A DNA stretch of 5,953 nucleotides from Nocardioides sp. (GTDB lineage: Bacteria > Actinomycetota > Actinomycetes > Propionibacteriales > Nocardioidaceae), in NCBI GenBank assembly GCA_030452025.1, contig JAKDNC010000230.1, forward strand, positions 1 to 5,953, written 5' to 3'. Made by a program: the position numbers and the translations under genes. The notes beneath the pieces are model-generated. The model worked only from the letters and a program-made list of their open reading frames with translations, was not told the DNA's origin and did no database searches. This document shows, piece by piece, positions 5,032 to 5,953 of the stretch (within the stretch, counting starts at the first letter, position 1; every line of letters starts with the position of its first letter).

Positions 5032-5953
5032 TCAGACACGCTCGTGCTCGGGAATCTCGTGCCACTTCCCGCTCTTGAGGTCCGCCCAGTACTTGGTGAA
5101 CTCGTTGCGGATCACCTTGGCCAGGAAGTACAGACCGATGATGTTGCCCAGCGACATCAGGAAGATCACGCAGTCGGAGAAGGTGATCACCGCGGTCAGG
5201 CCGCTGGCGGCACCGATCACGGTGAACACCAGGAAGATCACCTTGAACACGTTCTCAGCGACCTTGCTGTCACCGAACAGGTAGCCGGTGCCCTTCATCC
5301 CGTAGTAGGAGTAGCTGATCATCGTGGAGAACGCGAACAGCACCACGGCCAGCGTCAGCACGTAGGGGAACCACGGCAACACGGACTCGAAGGCCCGCGA
5401 GGTGAGTCCGACGCCGTCGATGTCGTCCTTTCCGGCGAATTCGGGGTCCAGATAGGCGCCACTGATGACAATCGTCAGCGCCGTCATGGTGCACACGATG
5501 ATGGTGTCGATGAACGGCTCCAGTGAGGCGACGAAGCCTTCGGTGGCGGGACGCTCGGTCTTCACAGGCGAATGCGCCACTGCGGCCGAGCCGAGTCCGG
5601 CCTCGTTGGAGAAGGCCGCCCGCTGGAATCCAACGATCAGCGCGCCGATGAGTCCGCCAGCCACACCCTCAGGGGCGAAGGCGCCGGAGAAGATCTCGCC
5701 GACGGCTGAGGGCACCTGACCGACGTTGACGAGGATCACGACCAGGCAGGCGAGGACGTAGGTGACGCCCATGAACGGGACGATCTTGCCGGTCACCCGG
5801 GCGATCGACTTGATGCCGCCGATGAGGACCATCCCGGCGAGCACGGCGAAGACGACTCCGACGAGCCAACGGTTGTCGGAGATGAAGCTGTCCTCGCCGC
5901 CGCTGACGGCGATGATCTGCGCGGAGGCCCGATTGGACTGGAAGGCGTTGCCG
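5032..5953 (-). CDS. AGCS-family sodium:alanine/glycine symporter (partial, N-terminus off right edge)
   Basis: A cytoplasmic-membrane secondary transporter that imports alanine or glycine with sodium (amino acid:cation symporter, AlsT/DagA type). The visible part is the C-terminal 306 residues; full proteins are usually about 450-540, so a third or more is missing. Numbering from the first full codon at 5952, GNAFQSNRA (1-9) matches the family's conserved GN-x-FQ-x-NQ-like stretch, and FSNEAGLGSA (114-123) is a hallmark of AGCS proteins. Further hydrophobic helices lie near 30-46, 56-77, 95-109, 146-165, 193-213, 236-255 and 260-281. A charged tail ends in EIPEHERV. The acidic stretch DPEFAGKDDIDG (169-180) is probably an extramembrane loop. 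The stop is TGA at 5034-5032. Substrate cannot be told from this fragment, and the start and promoter lie outside the window. Confidence 0.92.
   Translation of the reverse strand, partial: GNAFQSNRASAQIIAVSGGEDSFISDNRWLVGVVFAVLAGMVLIGGIKSIARVTGKIVPFMGVTYVLACLVVILVNVGQVPSAVGEIFSGAFAPEGVAGGLIGALIVGFQRAAFSNEAGLGSAAVAHSPVKTERPATEGFVASLEPFIDTIIVCTMTALTIVISGAYLDPEFAGKDDIDGVGLTSRAFESVLPWFPYVLTLAVVLFAFSTMISYSYYGMKGTGYLFGDSKVAENVFKVIFLVFTVIGAASGLTAVITFSDCVIFLMSLGNIIGLYFLAKVIRNEFTKYWADLKSGKWHEIPEHERV

Overview
This 5,953-base window is very GC-rich, its coding frames nearly always have G or C at the third codon position, and it uses GTG starts freely. Together with the gene families present, this points to a chromosomal piece of an actinobacterium. 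A Nocardioides-like genus is my guess from general impression; no single gene proves it. I see no insertion sequence, phage gene, CRISPR array, tRNA or rRNA.

Layout: (1) 1-1113, minus strand: the first 371 residues of a response-regulator/glutaredoxin-like/thioredoxin-reductase-like fusion, whose C-terminus lies beyond the left edge. (2) 1114-1544: a mostly non-coding gap with an 11-bp dyad, a bulged hairpin and one doubtful small ORF whose stop codon abuts the hairpin. (3) 1561-2226, plus strand: a polytopic membrane protein of the DUF6629 type. (4) 2224-2255: a hairpin whose two arms contain the stop codons of genes 3 and 5, probably a bidirectional terminator. (5) 2253-3818, minus strand: prfC, peptide chain release factor 3. 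(6) 3931-4995, plus strand, divergent from prfC: a secreted Asp-box (BNR/Ycf48-like) beta-propeller protein. (7) 5032-5953, minus strand: the C-terminal 306 residues of an AGCS-family sodium:alanine/glycine symporter, whose N-terminus lies beyond the right edge.

The genes alternate in direction and form no evident operon, so this looks like a set of independently transcribed housekeeping and accessory genes rather than one system. The most unusual item is the fusion protein. Its receiver domain has every expected phosphorylation residue, but both positions where CxxC redox motifs would lie carry other residues (SDRS in the glutaredoxin-like part, GATA in the reductase part). A classical thioredoxin reductase activity is therefore unlikely, and a phosphorylation-controlled flavoprotein of unknown reaction is more plausible. 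I found no convincing evidence of a wholly new multi-gene system.
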